Below, in pieces: positions 20,607 through 30,514 of a stretch of 64,000 bases of DNA. Below the pieces are notes generated by a model that did no database searches, was not told the DNA's origin, and saw only the letters and a list, made by a program, of their open reading frames with translations. The first letter of the stretch is position 1. Each line of letters opens with the position of its first letter. The position numbers and the translations under genes are program-made. Source of the stretch: an uncultured Alphaproteobacteria bacterium (GTDB lineage Bacteria > Pseudomonadota > Alphaproteobacteria > MPNO01 > UBA830); contig CAJWSW010000005.1 in NCBI GenBank assembly GCA_913046035.1, positions 1 through 64,000 on the forward strand. Reading direction: 5' to 3'.

Positions 20607-21205
20607 CCCTTCCTGATCATCGTCAAGAATTCGCGCCGCGTCGACGGATCGTCGCGGAAGACGCCCAGCATTTGGCTTGTAACTGTGTCGGCGCCTGGCT
20701 TATGAACGCCGCGGGTGGTCATGCACTGATGCCTAGCTTCGATTACCACGGCCACGCCTTGTGGCTTGAGAACCTTATCGATGGTGGATGCTATATCTAC
20801 AGTAAGTTTTTCTTGGATTTGCAGCCGCTTGGCGAAAATTTCAACGACACGTGCTAGCTTACTAATACCGACGACACGATTTGCCGGGATGTATGCTACA
20901 TGGGCCCTACCTATGATTGGAACCATGTGATGTTCGCAATGGGATTCCAGTTCTATGTCGCGAACCAGAACCATTTCATCGTATCCTCCTGACTCTTCGA
21001 AGGTTTTTGCTAAAACATTCTCAGGATCCATATCGTATCCCGAAAAGAATTCTGCGTACGATCGAACGACACGATCCGGCGTTTCGATGAGACCTTCTCT
21101 GGTAGGGTCGTCGCCTGCCCATCGTATCAGTGTTCTGACAGCTTCCTCCGCCTCCTCCTTGCTCGGCGTTCCTGAAAGAGTCGTGGGGTCTGCAATTGCG
21201 TCCAT
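20603..21205 (-). CDS. folE: GTP cyclohydrolase I
   Basis: [46 protein letters not shown]; start MDAIADP at 21205 preferred. Confidence 0.95.
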   Translation of the reverse strand: MDAIADPTTLSGTPSKEEAEEAVRTLIRWAGDDPTREGLIETPDRVVRSYAEFFSGYDMDPENVLAKTFEESGGYDEMVLVRDIELESHCEHHMVPIIGRAHVAYIPANRVVGISKLARVVEIFAKRLQIQEKLTVDIASTIDKVLKPQGVAVVIEARHQCMTTRGVHKPGADTVTSQMLGVFRDDPSTRREFLTMIRKG

Positions 21206-21730
21206 AAGAATTCTCCTTATATCCCATAATAAGGAACCCACCGTTATCGTCAAAATATTTTGCGGGTTGCGCCGACTGTCCTGGATTTGAAGCCGAATTG
21301 GATAAAAAGAAAACTCAACGAACTCGTGTTATGATATCTGCTTTTGCGCCCCCATTTTCTGCGAAGAAAAGTAAGAAAACGCGAGTTTTAATATTAAACA
21401 AAAAAAGATTTAAACATCCCAAACTTGCTCTTCATCGTCGCTTTGAAAAAAGCAAGAATGCCCGCTCTACATCATGGCGATCTTCCGCACAATGCCGTCG
21501 GTTTCTGCTGACCAGGTAAAAATAATCGGCATTTGCGATCTTGTATAAGTGCTGAATATCGACGAACACGCCGCGAGGCGATATTGTGTGGCCGCGTCAA
21601 ATTGAGGAAAGCTGGCGTGCAGTGATAATCAGGGCACTTTCCCGAACCTCTCGGAATACTGCGGCGCAAATAGGGGAGGTCACAGGTGCCCAGTTCGCCT
21701 AGGGGCCACAAAATTGAACCGCGTTGAGAA

Positions 21731-22318
21731 ATGACCCTCGTCGAAAACGGAAATCTGTGGGCTGACATTCGAAGCCCAGCAATGCGCAAGACACGTCGAG
21801 GCCTTTTTCTTGACAGAGATGGGACTTTGATTGAATTGGTCGATTATCTCGCCGACCCTGGAAAAGTGACCCTCTTAACCGACACTGTTTCGGAGGTGCG
21901 TAGGGCAAACTCTGCTGGGATTGCCGTTGTTATCGTGACTAATCAGTCGGGAATTGGCCGCGGATTATACCAATGGGCTGATTTCGAGGCGGTGCAGGCC
22001 AGGGTCATTGAGCTTTTATTAGAAGCAGGCGCAAAAATCGATGCAGTCTATGCCTGCCCACACCCTCCGCCGGACGCAGGGGGGCCCCTTGTATCTGCAT
22101 ATCGCAAACCGGCACCAGGTATGTTGATGCGTGCGTCAAGGGACCTCGGCCTCGATTTGGCGACGAGCCGCATTATTGGCGACAGCGTCTCCGATCTTGC
22201 GGCGGGGAAAGCTGCAGGGATACCTGTGGGCATTCTTGCTGGAACCGGCCATAGTGAGCGAGATGCAACGGCGGTTAAAATGCTCGCTGATGAAGAGTTC
22301 GAGGTTAATTTCTTTTAG
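21731..22318 (+). CDS. gmhB: D-glycero-beta-D-manno-heptose 1,7-bisphosphate 7-phosphatase / HAD-IIIA hydrolase
   Basis: GLFLDRDGTLIELVDYL; VIVTNQSGIGRGLY; ACPHPPP; RIIGDSVSDLAAGKAAG. Confidence 0.88.
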   Translation: MTLVENGNLWADIRSPAMRKTRRGLFLDRDGTLIELVDYLADPGKVTLLTDTVSEVRRANSAGIAVVIVTNQSGIGRGLYQWADFEAVQARVIELLLEAGAKIDAVYACPHPPPDAGGPLVSAYRKPAPGMLMRASRDLGLDLATSRIIGDSVSDLAAGKAAGIPVGILAGTGHSERDATAVKMLADEEFEVNFF

Positions 22319-22481
22319 CCACTATCTTCTGCGATTATTCCTTAAGTTTCGCAACGATCAGAATATTTCATTCTGTAAAGTGGGTCCGGAGCCCTTTTGG
22401 TCTATTCCATGCTGTGAGGATTTAGAGCTAATTTTACGTTCTGCAGTTCTACCAACCGACGCGTGTTAAAAAGGACGTTGG

Positions 22482-23387
22482 CTATAGGAGCCGCGGCCTG
22501 GGCGTTGGGGTAGAAAAAATTGCCATAAAGGTTATTGAAATCAACGCTGGGATTGACCGGATTATTGCAAGGGTAGCTTTTTTTTGCTGGTTTTTTTTTC
22601 GGTATGCATGCATTGCTTCAAAATATACGGCCAAGGTTCGCATCCAAAGATTGGTGTATTTGCCTGATGAAAAACTTGGTGCGAACCTAAGTGCAATATC
22701 TAGGCAGCACTTAATCCGACGCTCTGTATGAGCTGTGATACTGCCTTCTGTCACGTGGTAGTGGGTAAGAGCCTCATCGAAAACTTCAAAGGGAATGGAA
22801 CGGTCCTGCAGGATAGCGAGCCAGAGGTCGAAATCCTGCGCGTTAGGCAATGATGGGTCAAAGCCGCCCGCTGCAGTTACTAGGTCGCGGCGAACAACTA
22901 ATGTTGACGTCGCCAGGTATCCCCTACGGTAAAGTGAGGAGTATGGATCCGGCCCTTTCCGAAACCGAGCCGCGCAGTCGACCGCCGATGTGGTGCCGTC
23001 GGCAGCTATCGCAGCATAGTTATGCGCGACTAACTCGAGCCCGCTATGTTCCATTACTGCGAAGCTTCGCGATAATTTTTCAGGAAGCCAAGCGTCGTCT
23101 GCATCAAGAAAGGCGAGGTAAGTAGATGTAGCAGTTTTTACAGCAAGGTTCCGTGCGGCGCCGGCGCCCGCGTTTTCCTGGTGAATTACTGTGTACTTTG
23201 TGTCCTGAAATTTATCGCAAAAGATTTCAGCCACGCTGCCAGTGTTGTCTGGTGAACCGTCAATGACGACAATTACTTCCCGAGGCGGTTTGGACTGGGC
23301 GATAACGCTATTTAAAGCCCGCGCGATTGTATGCTCGGCTCGGTAAGCCGGTATTACAACGCTAACGTCTAATGGTTGGGCCCTCAT
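22482..23387 (-). CDS. Family 2 glycosyltransferase
   Basis: DVSVVIPAYRAEHTIARALNSVIAQSKPPREVIVVIDGSPDNT; LAFLDADDAWLPEKL. Confidence 0.92.
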   Translation of the reverse strand: MRAQPLDVSVVIPAYRAEHTIARALNSVIAQSKPPREVIVVIDGSPDNTGSVAEIFCDKFQDTKYTVIHQENAGAGAARNLAVKTATSTYLAFLDADDAWLPEKLSRSFAVMEHSGLELVAHNYAAIAADGTTSAVDCAARFRKGPDPYSSLYRRGYLATSTLVVRRDLVTAAGGFDPSLPNAQDFDLWLAILQDRSIPFEVFDEALTHYHVTEGSITAHTERRIKCCLDIALRFAPSFSSGKYTNLWMRTLAVYFEAMHAYRKKNQQKKATLAIIRSIPALISITFMAIFSTPTPRPRLL

Positions 23388-23471
23388 GTTTTTAGGTTTA
23401 CCATACATTCCACAAAACAGTTTTAGCTTAGTTAGTTAACCGGAAACGTATTTACGGCGCTCACACCTCAC

Positions 23472-25547
23472 TCATTTTTTGAATGAGAGGACCCCGTCTA
23501 TTGCTAGCGGAGGCATTCCGGTGGGACCTAAAAATAAGGGGTTTATTTCCGCTTCGATCAAACGTTCATTGATGCTTTCGCACATATGCATGAACCGAGC
23601 GATAGTCTCCACGAGGTTCTCAAGATCAACCGGCTTGGCACCGCGGTATCCGTTGAGGAGTGGCATTATTTTTAATGATGCAATCATTCTGCAAATATCG
23701 TTCGGGCTCGCTGGAAGAACACAAAGCGCAATGTCCTCGAACAAGTCAGCTAAAATACCGCCTGCCCCGATCATTACGGCAGGGCCGAGTGCGGGATCAT
23801 TGCGATATCCTAATATCATCTCAATTCCCCCTGATAACTGTTCCTGAATGAGAAATCCTTCTTTCGAATAAACTCCGTGAGCGGCGACACTAGCCGCTAT
23901 ATCATCACACACTGATGCGGCGTCTTGAGGCGCTACGTTTAGCCGAACCCCTCCGACGTCTGTTTTATGTGGTAGAAGGCGCGACAGAATTTTAATGGCG
24001 ACGCGTTCACCTATTTTCGTTGCGGCCTCGACGGCTGCAGCGCTGTTGTCGACAACTACCTCCCGGACTGAATTGATGCCGAATTCGGCGAAGACTCTTT
24101 TAGCCTCAAATTCGTTGAGTGTGCCGGTTAGATCGCACGCTTTTTCTGCCGAAATTAATACCGGTGAACGACTTTCAAATATTTTTTTACACGGTAACAA
24201 CACTTTTAAGAGGTTCGCGCACGCTTCGGGCGTTTCAAAGGCTGGAACGTTTGCTTCATTAAGCCGGGCAACAATAGCAGGCGCATGAGGGCTGGAGTAA
24301 ACGACGATCGGGATGACTTCCGTCGCCACTGCACGAATTACGGGATCAGCCACCATGTATGGCCGGCCTACTGAAGACGATCCGACGACGGGCAGGATGG
24401 CGTCGTACTCGTTGCTAGTCGACAGCGTCATGATCGCTTGATAGACGATTTCGGGATCCAAACCGGCCAGTGTCAGGTCGACAGGGTTACGATCGCAGTT
24501 GAAGCCTTCATCTTTTAATAGTTCACCTAGTTTCCGGGCAGTTTTGGGTGAAGGCGGTGGCGTCTCAAAACCGCTCATACCGCAGACATCGGCAACAAGG
24601 CCCGCAGCCCCCCCTGTGTGTGTCAAAATTGCGAGGCGGTTGCCACTGACAGGTGAAGACAACGAGAGACCAGCCGGCAAGTCAATTAGATCGTCATACC
24701 GGTTGACCCGGATCGCGCCAGTTTGTCGAAAAAACCCGTCGAAAACTTGATCCTCACCAGCCAATGCACCGGTATGGGATGCTGCAGCATGTGCACCTGG
24801 ATCGGACTGACCGACTTTATACACTACCAATCTTTTACCTGCATTAGCCAAGAGGGTGGCGGCATCCCTAAAGTCGCTCGGTCTTCTGATTGTCTCTAGA
24901 TAAAGCGCAACCACTTTCGTCTCTGGGTCATCGGCGAGAAACGTCATCACATCGCTTACATCGATATCGGCTTCGTTCCCCGTTGCAGCAAGATGAGATA
25001 GCCCGACGCCACGTGCGACAGCCCGAGATAATAAAGACCCAAGGATGCCCCCGCTCTGCGACACTACCGCAACACCGCCACTCCTCAGCCCTTCGGCGTC
25101 TAGAGCACCGGACGCTGAAAGCGTGACCCCGTCAGTAACGTTTAGCAATCCGATGGTATTCGGACCAAGGAGGCGCATGTCTTGGGCGGCGCCCATGAGA
25201 GCGTCCTGTCTACTGCTTCCTACGTCACCTGTTTCTGCGAAACCGCCTGCCAAGACAATCGCTGCTCTGCAGCCCTTATCTGCAAGACTTTTTACCGCGG
25301 CGATCGAATTTCTAGGGCTTACGAGGATAACTGAAGCGTCTGGCGCACCAGGCAAGCTTTCAATGTCGGGAAAGCAGCGATAACCTTCAATCCTGTTGGC
25401 TCGTGGATTGACGGGCCAAACATCGCCGGTAAAACCGTGTTTCTTAAGAAAATGTAAGGGGCGACCACCAACCTTCTTTGGGTCTGTTGATGCACCAATT
25501 ATTGCGACACTGCCCGGCCGAAATAGACGGTCGAGAAATTTAGCCAC
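23472..25547 (-). CDS. ADP-forming acetate--CoA ligase / acyl-CoA synthetase family
   Basis: FRPGSVAIIGASTDPKKVGGRPLHFLKKHGFTGDVWPVNP; VAVVSQSGGILGSLL; C-terminal ATP-grasp IKILSRLLPHKTDVGGVRLNV. Confidence 0.92.
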   Translation of the reverse strand: MAKFLDRLFRPGSVAIIGASTDPKKVGGRPLHFLKKHGFTGDVWPVNPRANRIEGYRCFPDIESLPGAPDASVILVSPRNSIAAVKSLADKGCRAAIVLAGGFAETGDVGSSRQDALMGAAQDMRLLGPNTIGLLNVTDGVTLSASGALDAEGLRSGGVAVVSQSGGILGSLLSRAVARGVGLSHLAATGNEADIDVSDVMTFLADDPETKVVALYLETIRRPSDFRDAATLLANAGKRLVVYKVGQSDPGAHAAASHTGALAGEDQVFDGFFRQTGAIRVNRYDDLIDLPAGLSLSSPVSGNRLAILTHTGGAAGLVADVCGMSGFETPPPSPKTARKLGELLKDEGFNCDRNPVDLTLAGLDPEIVYQAIMTLSTSNEYDAILPVVGSSSVGRPYMVADPVIRAVATEVIPIVVYSSPHAPAIVARLNEANVPAFETPEACANLLKVLLPCKKIFESRSPVLISAEKACDLTGTLNEFEAKRVFAEFGINSVREVVVDNSAAAVEAATKIGERVAIKILSRLLPHKTDVGGVRLNVAPQDAASVCDDIAASVAAHGVYSKEGFLIQEQLSGGIEMILGYRNDPALGPAVMIGAGGILADLFEDIALCVLPASPNDICRMIASLKIMPLLNGYRGAKPVDLENLVETIARFMHMCESINERLIEAEINPLFLGPTGMPPLAIDGVLSFKK

Positions 25548-25549
25548 GA

Positions 25550-26353
25550 CTATTTCTCTCGATTGAGAAAAGCGGTGACTGCTTTTCGGTGTGAGTCTGT
25601 GGTGTAGCAGATGCCCTGAGCTTGGCTGCCGAGGGCGAAAATTTCCTCCGCTGTGGACTCAAAGCTTTTGTTCATTATCGACTTTGTTAATGCAATCGCA
25701 TCGGGCGATCCAACCGTCATTGATTTCGCCATTGTAACGGCATCCTCGATTAGGCATTCGGGCGCAGAGACGCCCTCGATCATATTGATAGATAATGCTT
25801 CGTCGGCATCAATTCTACGGCCTGAAAAGATCAGCTCCTTTGCTCGAGCCAGACCTACGCGGCGGGGCAGAAAATACATACCACCGCCATCGGGGATCAG
25901 TCCGCGGAGCGCGTAACTCATTACGAAGTTTGCGTCGCTAGCACCAATAACGAAATCGCAACAGAGTGCGAGATCCGCACCCAAGCCTGCGGCAGCGCCA
26001 TTTACGGCAGCGACAGTTGGCTTTGGTAAGTCATGTAAAGTCGTAAGAAGATGATGAGTGCGCCGCTGACGGTGCCAACCGTTTATGCCGACACGCCCGG
26101 CTGGCGCAGAAAGACGATCCTGCATTGCTGCAATATCACCCCCTGCGCAGAAACCTTTACCTTGGCCCGTTAACACTATGGCTGCGACATCTGTTGACTG
26201 GTCGGCCCAATGTAGCAAAGAGGTGAGTTCGGACCGCATTTCATTGTTGACCGCATTACGTTTCTTAGGTCGGTTTAACGTGAGGATTGCGACATTATCG
26301 CGGAGTGTTATGTCTACTAAAGTAGTATTTGGTTGCGTCAAAACTGCTTCCAT
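25550..26353 (-). CDS. Enoyl-CoA hydratase/isomerase
   Basis: VAILTLNRPKKRNAVNNEM; GKGFCAGGDIAAM; AAVNGAAAGLGADLALCCDFVIG. Confidence 0.92.
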   Translation of the reverse strand: MEAVLTQPNTTLVDITLRDNVAILTLNRPKKRNAVNNEMRSELTSLLHWADQSTDVAAIVLTGQGKGFCAGGDIAAMQDRLSAPAGRVGINGWHRQRRTHHLLTTLHDLPKPTVAAVNGAAAGLGADLALCCDFVIGASDANFVMSYALRGLIPDGGGMYFLPRRVGLARAKELIFSGRRIDADEALSINMIEGVSAPECLIEDAVTMAKSMTVGSPDAIALTKSIMNKSFESTAEEIFALGSQAQGICYTTDSHRKAVTAFLNREK

Positions 26354-26504
26354 TCATGCCTCCTGCTCTTTTTGTGTTGGAGGTGTTGTAAGCTCTTTGA
26401 CTAACCAAGAAAACGGATCGTTCGAAAATTAGCTAGTCCTGGATTGGTTTGTGCAGAAGCATCCGGCATATTGAATATTTAAAAAAGGAGAAATAAAGGG
26501 CGCC

Positions 26505-27368
26505 ATGAATTCATCGGAAAGATTGAACGGTATCATCCGCGCGTTAGAGAATGGTGGACATGCTTTTTCCGCTTTTGTGCCAATGGACATTCAGACCGGG
26601 ATGCAAATGTCCGCTACGCTATATGATGGCATCGTGTATGAAGGGGAGCATCTACCCTGGGATATTTCTGCCTTACGGGATGCCATGCAATTTATGCTCG
26701 ATCGTCGAGCGATTGCGAGTAGCGCTTCCATCGCGCCGTCAGTGACGCCATTGGTTAGGGTTCCGGTCAACGGCATCGAGATGGGCCAGTGGCACGCTAA
26801 GCAGGCATTGGATACTGGCGTTTACGGTGTTGTTTGGCCACATATTAGCACCGTGGATGAAGCCTATAACGCTGTTGCCGCCTGCCGCTATCCGCGTTTG
26901 AAGGACAAGCCGATTTATGAGCCACAAGGCATTCGCGGTGACGGTCCGGTTCGAGCAGCAAGGTACTGGGGGCTCACGCAGCAGGAATACTATAAAAAGG
27001 CCGATGTATGGCCGCTTGCACCCGATGGTGAAATCTTCGTTATAATACAAATCGAGGATACGAAAGGCATCTCAAACCTGTCAGATATGCTCGAAAACGT
27101 TCCGGGCATTGGTGCAGTTCTTATTGGAGAGGGTGATCTCGGCCAAGAGCTCGGGTTCCCGCGCCAGTATGACCACCCGGAATTGTTGAGCGCAATGGCT
27201 CAAGTTGTCGATATCTGCGGGAGGCATGGGGTTTTCGTGGGGCACCCGCATGCAAATGCCGAGAATATGCAAGAGTTAATGGATCAGGGCTATCGGTTCT
27301 TAATGTCAGCGCCGGGACGCCACTACAAGGATCTAGAAAAAGGGCTTGAACTAGCCGGCCGTGGCTGA
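26505..27368 (+). CDS. HpcH/HpaI aldolase family protein
   Basis: LVRVPVNGIEMGQWHAKQALDTGVYGVVWPHISTVDEA; IIQIEDTKGISNL; IGEGDLGQELG. Confidence 0.87.
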   Translation: MNSSERLNGIIRALENGGHAFSAFVPMDIQTGMQMSATLYDGIVYEGEHLPWDISALRDAMQFMLDRRAIASSASIAPSVTPLVRVPVNGIEMGQWHAKQALDTGVYGVVWPHISTVDEAYNAVAACRYPRLKDKPIYEPQGIRGDGPVRAARYWGLTQQEYYKKADVWPLAPDGEIFVIIQIEDTKGISNLSDMLENVPGIGAVLIGEGDLGQELGFPRQYDHPELLSAMAQVVDICGRHGVFVGHPHANAENMQELMDQGYRFLMSAPGRHYKDLEKGLELAGRG

Positions 27369-27391
27369 CTTCAGAATAAAGGAGATAAAAT

Positions 27392-28735
27392 ATGATATCC
27401 GATACACCCAAGAAACGTTCATATTTCGCCGCTAGTTCCAACTTTGCTGATGGTTCAGATAGCCCGCGGGATTTCCTCGATCGTTGTATCTCAGAGATCG
27501 AGGCGCGCGAAACTGATGTAAAGGCTTTCGAATATCTAAATCTCGATGCGGCACGTTCTGAGGCAGATGCGGCTACCGAGCGTTGGAGAAACGGCAATCA
27601 GCTCTCACCCATTGACGGTATGCCGGTTGGAGTGAAAGACGTTATGGAAACGGCTGATATGCCGACTGGGCAAGGCTCTGCGCTGTTTCAGGGCATAGAG
27701 ACGGGGCGCGACTGTGCTGCCGTCGTCGCTATGCGCGAGGCGGGAGCCATAATGGTTGGAAAAACGGTAACTACAGAATTCGCGGCTACACAACCTGGCA
27801 AAACACATAATCCCTGGGACTTAGAACGAACGCCGGGCGGATCGAGCAGTGGTTCAGCCGCTGCCGTCGGTTGTGGCATGTTGGCAGGGGCTACTGGCTC
27901 ACAAGTTATCGGGTCGATCATTCGGCCGTCAGGTTACTGTGGTGCATTTGGATACAAACCCAGCGTTGGCGGAATAAATCGTGGCGGCAGTTTTGACGGG
28001 TTCAGTCAGAGCTGCACAGGCATAATTGCTGCTAGCCTTGCTGAGTGCTGGTCGATGACCCGAGAGATCACGTCGCGCACTGGTGGAGACGCGGGATACG
28101 TCGGGGTCACCGGACCGATGGAGATCCCGACGGCAAAAAAACCAGAAGTGGTTGCGATGTTGTATACGGCCGGCTGGGCAAATGCCACTGATGACGCTAA
28201 GGCTGAATGGCAGCGCTCCCGGGACACACTTGTTGCGGCAGGTGTAGAGGTAGTCGATCGAGAAAGCGACGGTAAGGTAAAAGCGGTTGAAGAGGCGATC
28301 GCTGGTGCAATGGATCTGTCGATGAATATTAATGCGTGGGAGGGTCGGTTTCCGTTAGACACATATAATCGAAACATGGACGCCTCGAAGCTGAGTGACA
28401 GCGCCCATAATCGGCTGCAACAGGCCTTAGGTATGACCCAAGAGAAATTTGCTGAGCTCTTGGCAGAGCGCGATAGGGTCCGCGGCATCTATGCTGGGTT
28501 GGACGGACATATTGACGTCTGCATTACCTTGTCCGCGCCAGGCGCCGCACCAAAGGGGCTAGATTGGACGGGCGACCCGCTCTTCACAGTCCCGACATCG
28601 CTTGTTGGAATGCCAACAGTTACGCTACCGGTTCTTAGTGACGGGGGCTTGCCGTTGGGGCTTCAAGTTATCGGTCATACTAATCAAGATGCTCAACTTT
28701 TCGCTTATGCTGGCGGTATTCTCAATCTTTTCTGA
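27392..28735 (+). CDS. Amidase (amidase-signature family)
   Basis: GMPVGVKDVMETADMPTGQGS; GGSSSGSAAAVGCGM; SIIRPSGYCGAFGYKPS. Confidence 0.93.
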   Translation: MISDTPKKRSYFAASSNFADGSDSPRDFLDRCISEIEARETDVKAFEYLNLDAARSEADAATERWRNGNQLSPIDGMPVGVKDVMETADMPTGQGSALFQGIETGRDCAAVVAMREAGAIMVGKTVTTEFAATQPGKTHNPWDLERTPGGSSSGSAAAVGCGMLAGATGSQVIGSIIRPSGYCGAFGYKPSVGGINRGGSFDGFSQSCTGIIAASLAECWSMTREITSRTGGDAGYVGVTGPMEIPTAKKPEVVAMLYTAGWANATDDAKAEWQRSRDTLVAAGVEVVDRESDGKVKAVEEAIAGAMDLSMNINAWEGRFPLDTYNRNMDASKLSDSAHNRLQQALGMTQEKFAELLAERDRVRGIYAGLDGHIDVCITLSAPGAAPKGLDWTGDPLFTVPTSLVGMPTVTLPVLSDGGLPLGLQVIGHTNQDAQLFAYAGGILNLF

Positions 28736-28873
28736 TATTGTTTAGAGGCAGAAAGCACAATGTCCTTAGGTTGAATCAAGGGAGATTCCTCTAATGCAGT
28801 CTTATAAAGCTGCGGGAAAATGTTTGAGCATCTCTAGAAGTCAAAATCAGCGCTCTCTAATACATCGGGGGGA

Positions 28874-29494
28874 CTAAACCACCGGTTTCATGATGTGTGC
28901 TTGGTAGCCGGGTCTTTGGGAGAGACTTTCAACCCATCTTCTGAGGTTTGGGTAGTCCTCCCGCTCGATCGGCATATTAAACCAACGCCAGGCGGCGATG
29001 CCGAGCGGTATGTCGCCTATGCTGAATTTGTCACCGGCCATGAAGGTATTTTTCTTGAGTGTATCATCCATGATGGCCATCTTCGCCGACAACGCGGCGC
29101 GACCCAGTTCGATGATTTCCATGTTTCGATTTTCTGGTGCAGTCCTGATCATACCGCGAAAAACAGGTATCATCGCAGGGCTGACCGTTGTCACTTGCCA
29201 GTCCATCCAACGTTCGGCGACTGCTCGGACCTGCAGGTCCTCGGGATACAGACCACCAGGATCGTGTTTTGCGGCTAAATAACGAACACAAGCATTAGAT
29301 TCCCAATTTACAAAACCGCTGTCGATGATCACTGGCACAAGGCCGTTAGGGTTTAGTGCTCCAAACTCAGGTGTATCGTTGCCACCGAATTCTCCGCCGA
29401 CATCTTCTCGTTCAAACTCAAGTCCAAGTTCTGCGCAAGCCCAGAGGACCTTCATGACGTTTGAAGAGGTATCGCGTCCCAAAACTTTAAGCAT
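28874..29494 (-). CDS. Glutathione S-transferase family protein (Ser-type active site)
   Basis: MLKVLGRDTSSNVMKVLWACAELGLEFEREDVG...NPNGLVPVIID. Confidence 0.9.
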   Translation of the reverse strand: MLKVLGRDTSSNVMKVLWACAELGLEFEREDVGGEFGGNDTPEFGALNPNGLVPVIIDSGFVNWESNACVRYLAAKHDPGGLYPEDLQVRAVAERWMDWQVTTVSPAMIPVFRGMIRTAPENRNMEIIELGRAALSAKMAIMDDTLKKNTFMAGDKFSIGDIPLGIAAWRWFNMPIEREDYPNLRRWVESLSQRPGYQAHIMKPVV

Positions 29495-29595
29495 TTTGAT
29501 AATCGTCTTTAAAACAACCTGATGGATTATTCCGTATCAGCTGTCGCCTGTCGACGGTGGATCCCGGAGATAGTATATTTTATTTGAATTTGAGT

Positions 29596-30396
29596 ATGGC
29601 GATGAAATCCGAATTTGAAATTTTAAAAATCGCGAACACGCGGGTCGAGGCAGAATACCTTGGAAATGGCCCGCCGCTCATATTTTTGCATGGTGAAGAC
29701 GGGTTCGAGATCAATTCGTCGCTGGTATCCCGATTGGCTCATAAATTTCACATTATCGCGCCGCGATTGCCGGGTTTCGGCAAGACACAGCTACAGGATA
29801 ACATTCGTAATATTGATGACGTGTCCTATATCTGGCTCGATCTCTTGGATCGTCTTGATGTAAAGGACGCTGTCGTTTTGGGTTTTTCTGTCGGTGGTTG
29901 GTTGGCTCTGGAAATGGCGACTAAGAACACGTCGCGAATGGCTTGCATGGTGCTGACGGGATCTGTGGGCGTTAAGTTTGGTGGGGCCTACGATCGGGAT
30001 ATTGAGGATATTTATTTCCACGAGGCAAAAACCGTTCGTTCCATGCGATTTGTTGATGCGGAAAAAGATCCTCATTACGACCTAACTGGGCTGAGCAAAG
30101 GCGAGGCACTAGCATTAGCTCGGTCGAGGGAAGCCATCGCAAAAATCTGCTGGAAGCCGTATTTTCACAATCCGTCATTACGACAACGACTAAACCGCGT
30201 TAATATCCCGGCTCAGGTTATTTGGGGTGGGAAAGATCGGATGACGTTGCCGAAATACGGTCGGGCGCTCGCGAAAGCGTTACCGGATGCAAATTTTGCA
30301 GCTATTCCGGGATCGGCCCATTTTCCTCATATCGAGCAACCCGACCTTTTTTGGGGCGTGTTAAACGATTTTCTAGATCGCTTTAATGAAAGGTGA
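29596..30396 (+). CDS. Alpha/beta hydrolase
   Basis: GPPLIFLHGEDGF; VVLGFSVGGWLALEMA; IWGGKDRMTLP; H in IPGSAHFPHIEQP. Confidence 0.9.
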   Translation: MAMKSEFEILKIANTRVEAEYLGNGPPLIFLHGEDGFEINSSLVSRLAHKFHIIAPRLPGFGKTQLQDNIRNIDDVSYIWLDLLDRLDVKDAVVLGFSVGGWLALEMATKNTSRMACMVLTGSVGVKFGGAYDRDIEDIYFHEAKTVRSMRFVDAEKDPHYDLTGLSKGEALALARSREAIAKICWKPYFHNPSLRQRLNRVNIPAQVIWGGKDRMTLPKYGRALAKALPDANFAAIPGSAHFPHIEQPDLFWGVLNDFLDRFNER

Positions 30397-30514
30397 TAGA
30401 GTGATAGGCTCACCAAAACTCTCATTCTTTGAAGAAATTTTACGTTGTGGCGCCTCGGGCAAAGCGCGCTTCTGCAGAGCAGGATAAACAGATTATTTAT
30501 TTGGGAGCACTCTA

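Noticed and set aside
21254-21730. 476-bp intergenic region screened for tRNA/ncRNA
   Set aside because: No cloverleaf, tRNA-Sec-like T-arm or convincing conserved structure could be seen by eye.
28874-29494. Second GST considered as another selenoprotein
   Set aside because: Complete N-terminus with Ser at the active-site position (RDTSSNVMKV); no in-frame TGA needed.
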